Made by a program: the position numbers and the translations under genes. 64,000 nucleotides of DNA from Branchiostoma floridae (lineage: Eukaryota > Chordata > Leptocardii > Amphioxiformes > Branchiostomatidae). The notes below the pieces were generated by a model that was not told the DNA's origin, did no database searches, and was given only the letters and a program-made list of their open reading frames with translations. Below are positions 11,320 to 21,300 of the stretch, in pieces. Numbering within the stretch: position 1 is the stretch's first letter; the number at the start of each line of letters is the position of its first letter. The stretch spans positions 26,862,639 to 26,926,638 of the forward strand of contig NC_049979.1 of assembly GCF_000003815.2 (NCBI RefSeq). Direction: 5' to 3'.

Positions 11320-11797
11320 TACGGTCAAACCTGCCCAAGACGACCACCGGGGACCGGACAAAAGTGGTCGATTTGGTCAGGTGGTCGGTTAGAAGAGTAT
11401 CGACACACAACATGCCCGATGCATAGTTTAAATGGTTTCCGTTGTATTTAATGGAAAATAGCAAGCACACGCACATGTATCCGCCGCCATCTTTATTCTG
11501 AACATAACATGATAATGGTAGTCAAAATCCGACGCAAACTTGCCGAATTAGGCACAAAATAGCGCTAGTTATCATTGAAAATCGATGACACCACAAGATT
11601 TAAAAATGACGCGGTCGTTATGGGCAGGGATTTGGTCCCAATTTTTGGCGGTCGCGACCGCGTTGGCCAGGTGGTCGTTGTGAAGAGGTCGCTTTATGCT
11701 TACGTCAATGGGGAAAATTTTCGGGACCGAGAAAAATAGGTCGTAATGGTCAGGTAGTCGCTAAGAAGAGGTGGTCGCTTGGGCATGTTTGACCGTA
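11320..11797. mobile_element. Tc1/mariner-type MITE (AAACCTGCCCAAG family), copy 1
   Basis: The inverted ends CGGTCAAACCTGCCCAAG and the complement of the right end (CGGTCAAACATGCCCAAG) are each bordered by TA, the mariner-type target site. Internal blocks 'gtcaaaatccgacgcaaact' and 'ggtggtcg' are shared with the longer copy at 39185-40038. No transposase frame is present, so it is a non-autonomous, internally deleted relative. Confidence 0.75.
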
Positions 11798-12081
11798 TTC
11801 TCGAGCAGGGATAACCCCGCTGTCATCTACCGCACTGGAGAGGAATTCGCATTCGGTCAGCATGAAAAACTATTCCAAGAATGTAAAAGAAGACAGCACG
11901 GCGCTAATAGATAGTCCATACTACTTAGATCTAACTGCCAGCGGCATTTAAAATCACATCCAGATTGAGACGAATAAAATATTGCATTGATTATGCTTAC
12001 GTAGCGATCCGAATATTTTGAACGTTATTGGGTAAAAAGACAATCTCACAATATTGGCGGCAAACGGAAAGATGATTGGGA
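11798..12081. other. short intergenic stretch, possible 5' LINE sequence
   Basis: The last 78 bases (12005-12082) are open in the same frame as LINE ORF1 when the MITE at 12084-12635 is ignored. They may be displaced ORF1 or 5' UTR of the LINE; an open run of this length is also compatible with chance. Confidence 0.3.
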
Positions 12082-12083
12082 TA

Positions 12084-12635
12084 CGAGGGGTGATCAACAA
12101 GTCCTCGGCCTCACTCAGAAATGATAAGCACAACTCAGATTTTGAAGCATAGGTGTCAAGTATAAAGTCATTTATGAATGTGTAACAAAATTCAAATTAG
12201 TGTGATCATTACTTTGCAGGCGACACATAGTAACGTTAGATAAGGGAGAAGGAAAAGAACGTGGACAATTGAGCTGCGACCTGAGGTGTGCGGGTCAACT
12301 TGCGCTGCTGGAAGTCAGACACCCATTTCTTTCTGCTTGCAATAGGAAGAGAATCATTATCAAACATTTTGACAATGTCTTTTATTAATTAATGACAAAG
12401 AATATACGGCGTGGGGAACTCGACCCACACATGTCTGATCTCAATTCACACTTGTTTTTCTTACCTTCTGATTTGCAAAAAAAAAAAAAAAACGAATGCC
12501 TGGAAAGTAATGACTGCAATAATTTGAAATTTGGAGAATATTGATATAAGGCTTCATACTATGACGTTGTGCCTCAAAATCTGAGTTGTGCTTATTATTT
12601 CTGGGTGTGGCCGAGAACTTTTTGATCACCCCTCG
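12084..12635. mobile_element. mariner-type MITE at the 5' border of the CR1 LINE
   Basis: The left end CGAGGGGTGATCAACAAG and the complement of the right end (CGAGGGGTGATCAAAAAG) form inverted repeats that continue for about 75 bp through 'gcacaactcagattttga'. Each end is bordered by TA (12082-12083 and 12636-12637). The CGAGGGGT...TCAA(A/T)AAGT end resembles mariner TIRs in general form. No transposase is encoded. The LINE ORF1 frame begins immediately at its right boundary. Confidence 0.75.
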
Positions 12636-12636
12636 T

Positions 12637-13839
12637 ACCAAACATGGCAAGGATCTGACTTTGCTCGACTTCGTGACCACACCCCTGACCAAACCTCGCT
12701 TAACCAGGATATCAATACACGGGGTGTATCACTCGGTACCTAACGTCGTTGTAGCTGATTGGGTTGACAAGTTTTCCATACGTGCCACACCAATCGAGAG
12801 ACATCTAGTAAAAAACGCTACTGACATGTTCAAGCACCTTAGAACGGGGCACAGGTTCTGTTATGTGGAAAAGTTCACTGAGCGTCCGCCCCCGAGGTTC
12901 ACCACCATAAGTGTGCCGCATCCACTGAACCCTTCTGAATGTACTGACATTGATCTTGAAGTATTTTGTGGTCAAGGGCAGATCGTTAACTGTCGACGTT
13001 GCAAAGCTCTCGACCACAAGGCTTACGAATGCCCTAACATCACGTGCTTCTCATGCGGTATGACTGGGCACACCAAGGCAAATTGCGCCTCCATTACTGA
13101 AACCGAGCGACATCCAACTCGGCGCTATGAAAGAAGGTCTGCTGACCGAGATGATTCTGTTGGGTTTAGTCCCCAAACCCAAGACTCGGTAGACATGATC
13201 AACCGAGCCTTTAACAAGTATGTGAGACCAGCCGTAGTACCTACGTCTAACAGATTCCAGTCACTCGCTAGACTAGAGGACGAATCTGACCTCGCCATTG
13301 CAGGAGCTATACGGGACATCCGTGTTCAACACACAGATCAGCGTCCGTCAGCGGTTGCTGATGCTGACAGGCGCCACCTCTCTAATCACAGGAATAAGCG
13401 GCGGTCTAGGGCCTCCAGACTCATGTCGGCTGAGGAACCACATCCCAACAGCGACGTCACAGCACCAAGCTACCGCCCTTCAAACGATCGCTACAACCTG
13501 AGGAACAGGAAACGCTCGCTTCCCTCACCTGAGCAACGCATACATCCGGCAACTAAAAAACAGAACGCAGAACGATTTCAGGTCGCTGTAGGCCCTATTC
13601 CATCATCCAGTCAAGGAATCCCGAAACCTGCTCGTGACCTACACACCAAAACCGTTTCCCACATAACCACCCCTCCACTCACCACCGATGTTCCACCTTT
13701 GGACCTCCGGACTACGTGTGAGGAATCCCTGTCGGCCATGCCCGCGACAAGTCCTCCTGATTCAACTGTTTCCTGTGATACTGTCCGCGTCTGCGCCACG
13801 AACACTCACTCAAACTCCAGACCGTTGGTGGGTGAATAG
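12637..13839 (+). CDS. LINE ORF1: gag-like nucleic-acid-binding protein with two CCHC knuckles
   Basis: About 400 codons are visible, ending at TAG 13837-13839. Two CX2CX4HX4C knuckles occur in tandem: CRRCKALDHKAYEC and CFSCGMTGHTKANC (about 13000-13090). The C-terminal 230 residues are Pro/Ser/Arg-rich and poorly ordered. In LINEs such proteins coat the RNA and take it back to the nucleus. The open frame runs on 5' to 12586 only because it reads into the MITE, so the genuine N-terminus is missing or displaced. The first in-frame ATG inside LINE sequence is well within the protein. The frame is identical to that of ORF2. Confidence 0.8.
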   Translation, partial: TKHGKDLTLLDFVTTPLTKPRLTRISIHGVYHSVPNVVVADWVDKFSIRATPIERHLVKNATDMFKHLRTGHRFCYVEKFTERPPPRFTTISVPHPLNPSECTDIDLEVFCGQGQIVNCRRCKALDHKAYECPNITCFSCGMTGHTKANCASITETERHPTRRYERRSADRDDSVGFSPQTQDSVDMINRAFNKYVRPAVVPTSNRFQSLARLEDESDLAIAGAIRDIRVQHTDQRPSAVADADRRHLSNHRNKRRSRASRLMSAEEPHPNSDVTAPSYRPSNDRYNLRNRKRSLPSPEQRIHPATKKQNAERFQVAVGPIPSSSQGIPKPARDLHTKTVSHITTPPLTTDVPPLDLRTTCEESLSAMPATSPPDSTVSCDTVRVCATNTHSNSRPLVGE

Positions 13840-16746
13840 CAACGAGCTAAGACTCTCCCAACTGACATTTCATGTCTTAATGTACTATATCTAAACGCCC
13901 GCAGTGTCAAGTCAGTTAGCAAGAAATACAACAAACTCGTTCGCTTTCAAAATCTTGTTGCTACTGTCCAGCCTGACATCATATCTGTGACTGAAACCTG
14001 GCTAACTCCGTGTGTAGCCGACCAGGAGCTTCTGCCCCAGGACTACACCGTTCATCGGAAAGACAGAAGTGTGACCAAGCCTGGAATGACAGGTGGTGGT
14101 GTAATGTTGGCTGTTAAATCTAATATTCTCTCTCAGAGAAGAGAGGACCTTGAGCCCATGGACGAGGTTCTTATTTGTGACATTCATCCCACAAATCATC
14201 AAAAAATTGTACTCATTGTGTATTACAGGCCACCGAGTGGTGACTTGTCTGTCTTTAATGCTAATCTGAGCTCTATTCTTAGCTGTGTCTCCAAGGAGTA
14301 CAGCCAGGTAGTACTGATGGGTGATCTTAACTGCCCAAACATAGATTGGTCTAATGGAGGAAGCCACTCCGAACATGAGAGTCGCCTATGTGATTTACTA
14401 AATGACTACGCTCTTACTCAGATAAATAATGTCATCTCCAACAGTCATGGTCATTTGTTAGATGTAGTGTTGACTAACATACCTGACAAATGTTTAGAAA
14501 TCGAACAGGTGACATCAGAGTATCCTACTGACCATGCTATATTACAGTTTGGTCTGATCGTCAATAGGAAGATCAAAAGGCATGAAGATAAACGATATGT
14601 TTATAATTATAAAAGAGGTAACTTTAATAGGTTAAGGTTAGATCTAGAAAGAAAACTACACAATATCAACGATGATGTTAATCTTGACAATATCTGGGAG
14701 AGGTGGATTTTCGAAGTTACCGAATCTGTTGAGCTTTGTGTTCCCAAAATGTGTGTTAAACGATCATCTTCATTACCTTGGTTCGACGGTGAAGTCAGAC
14801 ATGCGCGCAACAAAAAGAAGACGGCATGGCGATTAGCCAAACGAACTAACAGTCCTTCACATTGGAGCAAGTTTAGAAAACTCAGAAACGACCTTCAAAG
14901 ACTCATTAAGACAAAGTACAACTCGTTTCTGAACAATCTTGGCTCGCTAGTACAGACGAACCCGAAAAGGTTCTGGTCTTTTTTTAGATCTAAAACCGAA
15001 TCCAAATGCCTTCCGGCCGTCTTGAATTCAGCTAGCGCCGTAGCAAGCTCCGCTATAGAGAAGGCTGACATGTTTAACGATTACTTTCATTCAGTCTTCA
15101 CTTTATCTAATGATACCCTTTGTCTGCCTGAAATCGCTGTTTTCGAACATCCATGTCTAGGAAATATTGTATTTTCAATTGAAGAAGTCCAAAATGTACT
15201 GTCTAGACTCGATTGCTCAAAGGCTATTGGTCCAGATGGACTTTCTCCTACCGTATTTCGAGAGTGCGCACATGTGATCGCTCCTCACCTGACTGCATTG
15301 TTTAACAGAAGTTTGAACCAAGGCTGGGTTCCTGCGCAGTGGAAGGATGCAAATATTTGTCCTGTCTTTGAAAAAGGCCGGAAAGATTTAGTAGAAAATT
15401 ACCGCCCAATTTCTCTTCTTAGTATTGTTGGAAAGATAATGGAAAGGTGTTTGTTTAATCGTATCTTTCCTCATTTAAAGCACTTGATCTATCCGTTACA
15501 ACACGGTTTCATCAAGGGCAGATCATCATCGACACAGCTCCTTGAAATTTACCATGAAATTGGCGGGATTTTAGATCGAGGTGGCCAAGTAGACATTATA
15601 TATTTGGATTTTTCCAAGGCATTTGACTGCGTTTCTCACCAGCTGTTAGTCCATAAGCTCAAAATGTATGGTATTCATTCTAATTTACTTTCCTGGTTCC
15701 ATAGTTATCTTTCATGTAGGAGGCAACGTGTAATGGTCGAGGGTACATGTTCGGATTGGCTCCCAGTAGTATCGGGAGTGCCCCAAGGGTCAATTTTAGG
15801 TCCCCTCCTTTTCTTATTATATATCAACGATCTTCCATCCGTAGTAAGCAACAAAATGGGCCTTTACGCTGACGACTCCAAATGCTACAAACATGTATCT
15901 ACTGTTTTAGATTGTGTATCACTCCAGAAAGATATTGATTGCATGTACGATTGGAGTAATACTTGGCAAATGAATTTTAATCCTGACAAATGTAAAATTC
16001 TCAGGATAAGCAGATCTAGAAATCCTATTACTTTTACGTACAAAATGAATGACACGGTCCTCGAGTCTGTTCCTGAATTTACCGACTTAGGGGTATTAGC
16101 TACGTGGAATTTAACTTTCGATTCTCATGTACATAATATCACTTCGAGAGCAAATTCAGCTCTCGGCTTTTTAAAAAGATCTGTAGGTTTCAATGCCCCT
16201 GTAAATGTAAAAAAAATGCTATATCTCACTTTAGTCAGAAGCAGACTTGAGTACTGCTCTGTCGTTTGGTCACCCTATACACACAACCTCATTTCCTCAG
16301 TCGAAAAAGTTCAAAGACGTGCCTCCAAGTATATTCTTAATGATTACACAGCAGACTACAAGACGAGATTAATACATTGTTCACTATTACCTCTGTCCTA
16401 CCGACGAGAAATACTTGATCTATGTTTTTTATATAAGTGCTTACTAGGACTTTATGATATTAATATTGACAACTTTCTAAATCTCCCACATCCCCTTTTA
16501 AGAGCACATTCACAAGCTAAACTTATCCCTGGTAAATGTCACACTACAAACTTTCAGTACTCCTATTTTAACAGAATCGTCTACATATGGAACTCCTTAC
16601 CACCTGAAATTAGAAAACTTCGGCTAAATCCAACATTCTCAACAAATCGTTTTAAGCAGTCCGTTATTGATCATTACTTCTCTCTTTTGGCCACACATTT
16701 TGATGTCCATCTAATAAGCACTTGGACCCATTGTTCCAAGTGCTGA
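13840..16746 (+). CDS. LINE ORF2: AP-endonuclease plus reverse transcriptase (CR1 clade)
   Basis: An open frame of 968 codons follows the UAG at 13837 and stops at TGA 16744-16746. Endonuclease block: LNARSV at about residue 19, TETWL (catalytic Glu), VYYRPP, GDLNCPNIDW and a DH pair in YPTDH. Reverse transcriptase: PDGLSP, an NYRPISLLS block, LDFSKAFDCVSHQLL, SGVPQGSILGPLLFLLYIND and GLYADDSKCY (catalytic YADD). The C-terminal region has the usual SRLEYCSVVWSP and YIWNSLPPEIR motifs. It nicks target DNA and copies the LINE RNA there. No ATG occurs between the ORF1 stop and the endonuclease motifs; the first in-frame ATG (about 14086) would remove the catalytic TETWL. Expression by read-through or non-AUG initiation is therefore inferred. 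Confidence 0.9.
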   Translation, partial: QRAKTLPTDISCLNVLYLNARSVKSVSKKYNKLVRFQNLVATVQPDIISVTETWLTPCVADQELLPQDYTVHRKDRSVTKPGMTGGGVMLAVKSNILSQRREDLEPMDEVLICDIHPTNHQKIVLIVYYRPPSGDLSVFNANLSSILSCVSKEYSQVVLMGDLNCPNIDWSNGGSHSEHESRLCDLLNDYALTQINNVISNSHGHLLDVVLTNIPDKCLEIEQVTSEYPTDHAILQFGLIVNRKIKRHEDKRYVYNYKRGNFNRLRLDLERKLHNINDDVNLDNIWERWIFEVTESVELCVPKMCVKRSSSLPWFDGEVRHARNKKKTAWRLAKRTNSPSHWSKFRKLRNDLQRLIKTKYNSFLNNLGSLVQTNPKRFWSFFRSKTESKCLPAVLNSASAVASSAIEKADMFNDYFHSVFTLSNDTLCLPEIAVFEHPCLGNIVFSIEEVQNVLSRLDCSKAIGPDGLSPTVFRECAHVIAPHLTALFNRSLNQGWVPAQWKDANICPVFEKGRKDLVENYRPISLLSIVGKIMERCLFNRIFPHLKHLIYPLQHGFIKGRSSSTQLLEIYHEIGGILDRGGQVDIIYLDFSKAFDCVSHQLLVHKLKMYGIHSNLLSWFHSYLSCRRQRVMVEGTCSDWLPVVSGVPQGSILGPLLFLLYINDLPSVVSNKMGLYADDSKCYKHVSTVLDCVSLQKDIDCMYDWSNTWQMNFNPDKCKILRISRSRNPITFTYKMNDTVLESVPEFTDLGVLATWNLTFDSHVHNITSRANSALGFLKRSVGFNAPVNVKKMLYLTLVRSRLEYCSVVWSPYTHNLISSVEKVQRRASKYILNDYTADYKTRLIHCSLLPLSYRREILDLCFLYKCLLGLYDINIDNFLNLPHPLLRAHSQAKLIPGKCHTTNFQYSYFNRIVYIWNSLPPEIRKLRLNPTFSTNRFKQSVIDHYFSLLATHFDVHLISTWTHCSKC

Positions 16747-16772
16747 TTGGATGCACATCTAAATGTGTGGTC
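16689..16772 (+). other. long hairpin across the LINE ORF2 stop codon
   Basis: A perfect 10-bp apical stem (AGCACTTGGA / TCCAAGTGCT) has an 8-base loop (16727-16734). The flanks also pair: GGCCACACATTTTGATGTCC at the left with the complement of the segment ending GGTC at 16772. The stop codon TGA (16744-16746) sits at the base of the apical stem. A conserved 3' hairpin recognised by the reverse transcriptase is known for some L2/UnaL2-type LINEs; that role here is inference. Confidence 0.6.
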
Positions 16773-17102
16773 AACCTATAGTTACATCATTCTCATTTGT
16801 TTGTTAACCTTAGTTTATCTGATCCCTTTTATTGTTGTTTCGTTTGGGTATTGTTTCGTATCTTGCCGTTTTTTGTTAGAATACCTCTATGTAAAGTTCT
16901 TTGTTTTTATTTGCCCTTTCTCTATTGTTCATTGTTATGATTTTAACTGTTGCTGGAGGTGTGGGTCATGTAAAGGTATATCCTGTTACCCACACCTTGC
17001 AGAACTTTTTCTGTAAAGTTTAATAAATAAATAAAAACAACAGCAGCCCATCGACGCCCAGTAAGGATACGGATAACGTCATTTGCATGTCAGTTTAGAT
17101 AA

Positions 17103-17595
17103 GGCCTCAGCAACTAAATCTTATGGATGACATCAGCGCGCTCATTAATTTTCGTCTGATTTCAGAAAAAAAATTTTTTTTCACTCTTCGGGGATGGTCG
17201 GATAGACCAAAATAGGCAAACATGTTGTGTTGTAGCCTGATAATCATACTTGTAGAAGCGACAATAGGGAGGTAGCCATGACTATAGTTGCAGAAGTGAA
17301 TTTCAAACTTGTTGGATAGTTGTAAAAGTGCCACCAATATGTACTTGCCAGCTAGGCAAGTGATATCAGTGCACCACACTAGTAACGTTATCACTTTTAC
17401 TACACTAGTTCACTTCTTCAATACAGGAATGAATGCCTTGTTAGTTGTGATTCCACATTTTGCCACTTCAAATCTTGTTACGGTTTATGGTGTCTGATTT
17501 GTGAAAATTTAGCGATCTTGTTTTGCTTTTCGCGCTATCTCTATATTTTTGCACTCTGCATAGGATGTCATCCATAAAATTTACTTGCTGTGACC
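17103..17595. mobile_element. PIF/Harbinger-type MITE, copy 2
   Basis: 493 bp, bordered by TAA on both sides (17100-17102, 17596-17598). The left end GGCCTCAGCAACTAAAT pairs with the right end, which finishes ATTTACTTGCTGTGACC. It is colinear with the copies at 2617-3137 and 55528-56224, for example 'caaaataggcaaacatgttg'. Confidence 0.75.
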
Positions 17596-17598
17596 TAA

Positions 17599-18219
17599 TT
17601 CCTTTGTGCGATTGTTACGCTGGAGCAGTGTGATTTCTGGTTTTGTATTTCTTATGAAATTTTCTTCCCATTATTGCAAAGCAAATCAATCTTTTTTTTA
17701 CTGAATTATCCATTTGAGAAGATTCAGATTCAGCTTTATTCCTGGATGACTTGGCATGTATATACACATGAAATACGTCATCAGTCACAGAATCAACTTT
17801 AAAACATTAATACATTTACAACATTTAAAATTAGACAGCAATCGGATTAAGAAAATATACATGACAGAATCAACATTCTTTACCGATCATCTAGCACTTT
17901 CGTACAGCAATCTTACAGAGCGGGGTGCAAATGACATCTCATGTCGCTTCGTTTTACTTCTAGATGCCCTGTATCGGGCTTCCCGACGAAGACTGTACGA
18001 ACTCCCTCAGCGGAGAACTAAAAGAACTCCCTCAGCGGAGAGCTACTGTCCCGCAGTATGTCTTGTAGAGTCACAACATTTGAACAACATTTGATAACCT
18101 TTTAAAGAGCTTACACTACAAACCACTGTTATCCGTGAACCCATTCGACGTATAAATGAAGAGTGCTGTTTATGAAACATATACATGTAATACACGCTCT
18201 GTATACGCAGATTACACCA
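17599..18219. other. 3' flank of the mosaic gene with a LINE tail fragment
   Basis: About 17720-17790 ('cagctttattcctggatgac') looks like the complement of a LINE 3' end. A small direct duplication, 'agaactccctcagcggaga', occurs at about 17998-18040. Any 3' UTR of the mosaic gene would fall here; no clear AATAAA was found close behind its stop on the minus strand. Confidence 0.35.
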
Positions 18220-18389
18220 TTACAACATCTTCCTAAAATTGTGATACAACAACTGCATTACTCTTGTGCATGTCAATTCTTTGGCCTGGTTCAAACTAAG
18301 CGAACATGTTGTAATGAGCCAACATGACGGAGCCAGAACGATCGAGGCCAGAACGCCACCGCCAACGGCAGCAGAAGTTGCCTTCGAGT
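18220..18389 (-). CDS. mosaic gene, candidate last exon: hydrophobic C-terminal segment
   Basis: The acceptor TTTTTGACAG is followed by [20 protein letters not shown] and a further nonpolar stretch, with TAA at 18220-18222. The length (170 nt) fits the phase 1 junction with the mucin exon. The 28-residue Ala/Gly/Val/Leu-rich stretch could be a transmembrane helix or a GPI-anchor signal. An internal donor leading to further exons cannot be excluded, because the last 25 residues are unremarkable. Confidence 0.45.
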
Positions 18390-21300
18390 CTGTCAAAAAC
18401 AAAGGTATAAGTATATACTGTGAATATTCGAAGATATGTGTAGAGATTAGGTTATAAATAGATAGTAGTACCAAACTATTGCAGCAAATGATGACACATT
18501 TACGTGTATCATGTATGCCATGATAGGCACGAGTAGTTTTGTTTATTGCAATTGCTTAAATCTTAGATTTACTTGCGGTAAAAAGAAGATAGAAGTGTGA
18601 ATGCGCTCCGCTGTGTAAAAGATATATAATGCCATGGAGGTAAAACAAAACATAGGGACATTTCTCTGCTAACGCAAAGGTGGTCTGTGTTCTCACCGTC
18701 ATGAGCTGTATCACGGGGAGGCATCGTGGCCTCAGGTTGTCCTGTGGTGGTCATGCCGCCAGGAGGCATCGTGATGTCAGGCTGCCCTTCAGTTGTCAGG
18801 CCGCCAGGAGGCATCGTGATGTCAGGCTGCCCTTCTGTTGTCAGGCCGCCAGGAGGCATCGTGATGTCAGGCTGCCCTTCGGTTGTCAGACCGCCAGGTG
18901 GCATCGTGATGTCAGGCTGCCCTTCGGTGGTTAGACCGCCAGGAGGCATCGTGATGTCAAGCTGCCCTTCGGTTGTTCGACCGCCAGGCGGCATCGTGAT
19001 GCCAGGCTGCCCTTCGTTTGTCAGACCGCCAGGAGGCATCGTGATGTCAGACCGCCCTTCGATGGTCAGACCATTGGTAGGTGTTATGTCGCCATGCCCT
19101 TCTAAGGAAGTCTGAGCCTCACTCACAGTCTCTGTTGTGGTTCCTGCAGCAACGACACATTACATTATAAAAGTTTGTCTAGTTTTTGTCTTATCTAAGG
19201 ACGTTACCCGAACTCTAAAAAATTGTTAGTAACTTCTTTCAACCGTGTCATATACAAAGTACAAAATAAGGCAGAGGTTGCCTCCGGCCGAAGTCAGGTA
19301 TCCATTTTTAAACATGGGTGAAGTGAGGAAGACAGTAGTTCGACAAAGCATATGTGATCGCTGTAATCAAGCACCTTACCTATGGCTCTGGCTGCGTAGG
19401 TGAACTGGAACCCCTGAGCCGTTTCCATATAATCAGATGTAAACCTCGCGAAGATCTGGTTAGATGTACTGGCGATGGGGTTTACTGACACTTCCCCTGT
19501 CAAGCTGAAAATCAAAATAAATCTTTCTTGGGCTAAACGAAAAATGTTTGATTTTCCGTTTACAGTCCTAAAAGTTTTTAGTAGGTGGGGAATTTTCTTA
19601 TTTAGTTAGATTTTTTTTTATGTTACGGCAGGATCGACGAGATTCAACAAGTATAGCTTAAAAATACGTAAAAACTGGTAGTTTCAACATTGTATTGTAA
19701 ATGTCTTAGAAATACATTGTACAGACAGATGTATATCATCAATAAGATTAACGAAAAGTACGGTGTTTGGCACAAGGTGTTACTTCATCTTTTCAAAGCA
19801 TTAAACTCTTAACAGAGTGTTAAAAGAATTTTCATCAAAAAGTGACTTCATTTTAAAGATGACTTGCGTGAATCCTCTACCCCCCCCCCCCCTAGATGGA
19901 ACGGCATGCACTAATAGCCATCAAAAATTAAGTGTTTATACCTTTAACAAGAAATCACTGTTTGACTAAAAATTCTATTTACTGTGCTCATGCGCGACTA
20001 ATGAATCCCTTCAGAGTGTCTGCTTCGAATTTCACCACCCAGATTTAGGATAAAAAATAGGCTAGCGTCTGGTTTTTTTCCACTTGAAAATACAACATTC
20101 TTGTAGCCTGGCCTCTGTTTTTGTTACAAATAGTCGAGCTTTAACATCCAAAGTTACCAATTTACATCAGAACTGACTCTCTGCTTCATTTAAACTTCCC
20201 AAATCAATAAAAAAATTGTTTGACTGTTCAGGCCATTACCTCTGCAATTCTGTAGCACTGTCATTGCCTCCATCGTAGATGGTCAAAAAGTCATAACCGT
20301 CTTCAAGTTGAAAGCTGTCAAACGTGAGAAGAACCATGCTTCCCTCTGCCACAGTGATTGTCCACTCACAAGTCGCATCGTTGTTGTAGTAATCGGGGAA
20401 GTTCGGTGATGTCACAGTACCTCCAGGTGGAGCCGTCAGGATACCTCCACATCCAGGTGCACTGGTCGATGCTGCTGTGTCTTAGGAGGGGAAAATGTCA
20501 TCGATAACAGAAAGTTTATTTGCAAGTTCTTGCCAGAGGGCTAATTGCAACATGAAACATACAGAAAATATAATAAACATACAGAAAATGAAATACTTTG
20601 GTATAGATTATAATGGTGACACGTGTAAACAAGTGGCTATTTTATCAATGATATGGACTGCTGAGAGCTACAATCTACGCATTTGGGGTTTGACTTTTCT
20701 GGAAGCAGTCGAAGACGAAGTGCCCCACTTTTTCTATGATGCGTGGGTTATGAGACGTTAACAGCGTTATAGTTTTGTTTTCGTCGGTAAGTGTTTGAAA
20801 AGTTTTGTGGGTTTTGCATGCCTCTTCAAATAACTAATTTCTTTCCTGGTCGTTAGAGAGGCAGTTAGAAATAGTTAGAAAGTCATCAACGATCTTAAGT
20901 GTAGCCTGGTAATTGGATTTGTCATACTGCGTCTTCTAAACTTTTGGATGAAAATTTGATTGTGTATGGTATATGCTGCCACACTTTTGTTTGCATTGTA
21001 TTCTCACGTCGAAATGCTCAGCAGTATATGCCTATGTTATGTGAAAAACATGAAACCAAACTTTGCGTTTTTTAAGAACAGGGTAAATAATACTAGAGAA
21101 ATAGCTTTGTAAGATTATGATCATAGCCTGATAACAACTACATTTTATGTATTATAATGTTATGTGAATGCTATGTGATTGTACTGTTATGTGAATATTA
21201 ATAAAGGTTGTTAAAAATACTGCGTCTTCTAAGTTCTAGCGGATGCAGACATGCTAGACACGACCTTCGTGGCATAAGAACTTGGTCCACATGTTGAAAA

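Larger units (their letters stand above)
12637..17035 (+). mobile_element. CR1-type non-LTR retrotransposon, both ORFs intact
   Basis: A LINE with a gag-like zinc-knuckle ORF1 (to 13839) and a long endonuclease/reverse transcriptase ORF2 (13840-16746), followed by a 3' UTR of about 290 bp that ends in a TAAATAAATAAA-type tail near 17020-17035. Such short A/T repeats replace a poly(A) tail in CR1/L2-like elements. No frameshift or internal stop is seen other than the UAG between the ORFs, which argues for a young insertion. The 5' end is ambiguous: either truncated or interrupted by the MITE at 12084-12635. It is transcribed opposite to the mosaic gene and ends about 1.2 kb from that gene's predicted stop. 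Confidence 0.85.

Noticed and set aside
16747-17016. Hydrophobic open frame directly behind the LINE ORF2 stop
   Set aside because: It lies in the LINE 3' UTR in a T-rich stretch; hydrophobicity follows from base composition, and the hairpin explains the beginning of this region better.
18726-19115. Plus-strand repetitive open frames (Pro/Gly/Val-rich) over the 45-bp repeat
   Set aside because: The minus-strand exon has splice sites, matching phase and mucin-like composition; the plus-strand frames are shadows of a repeat whose unit is a multiple of three.
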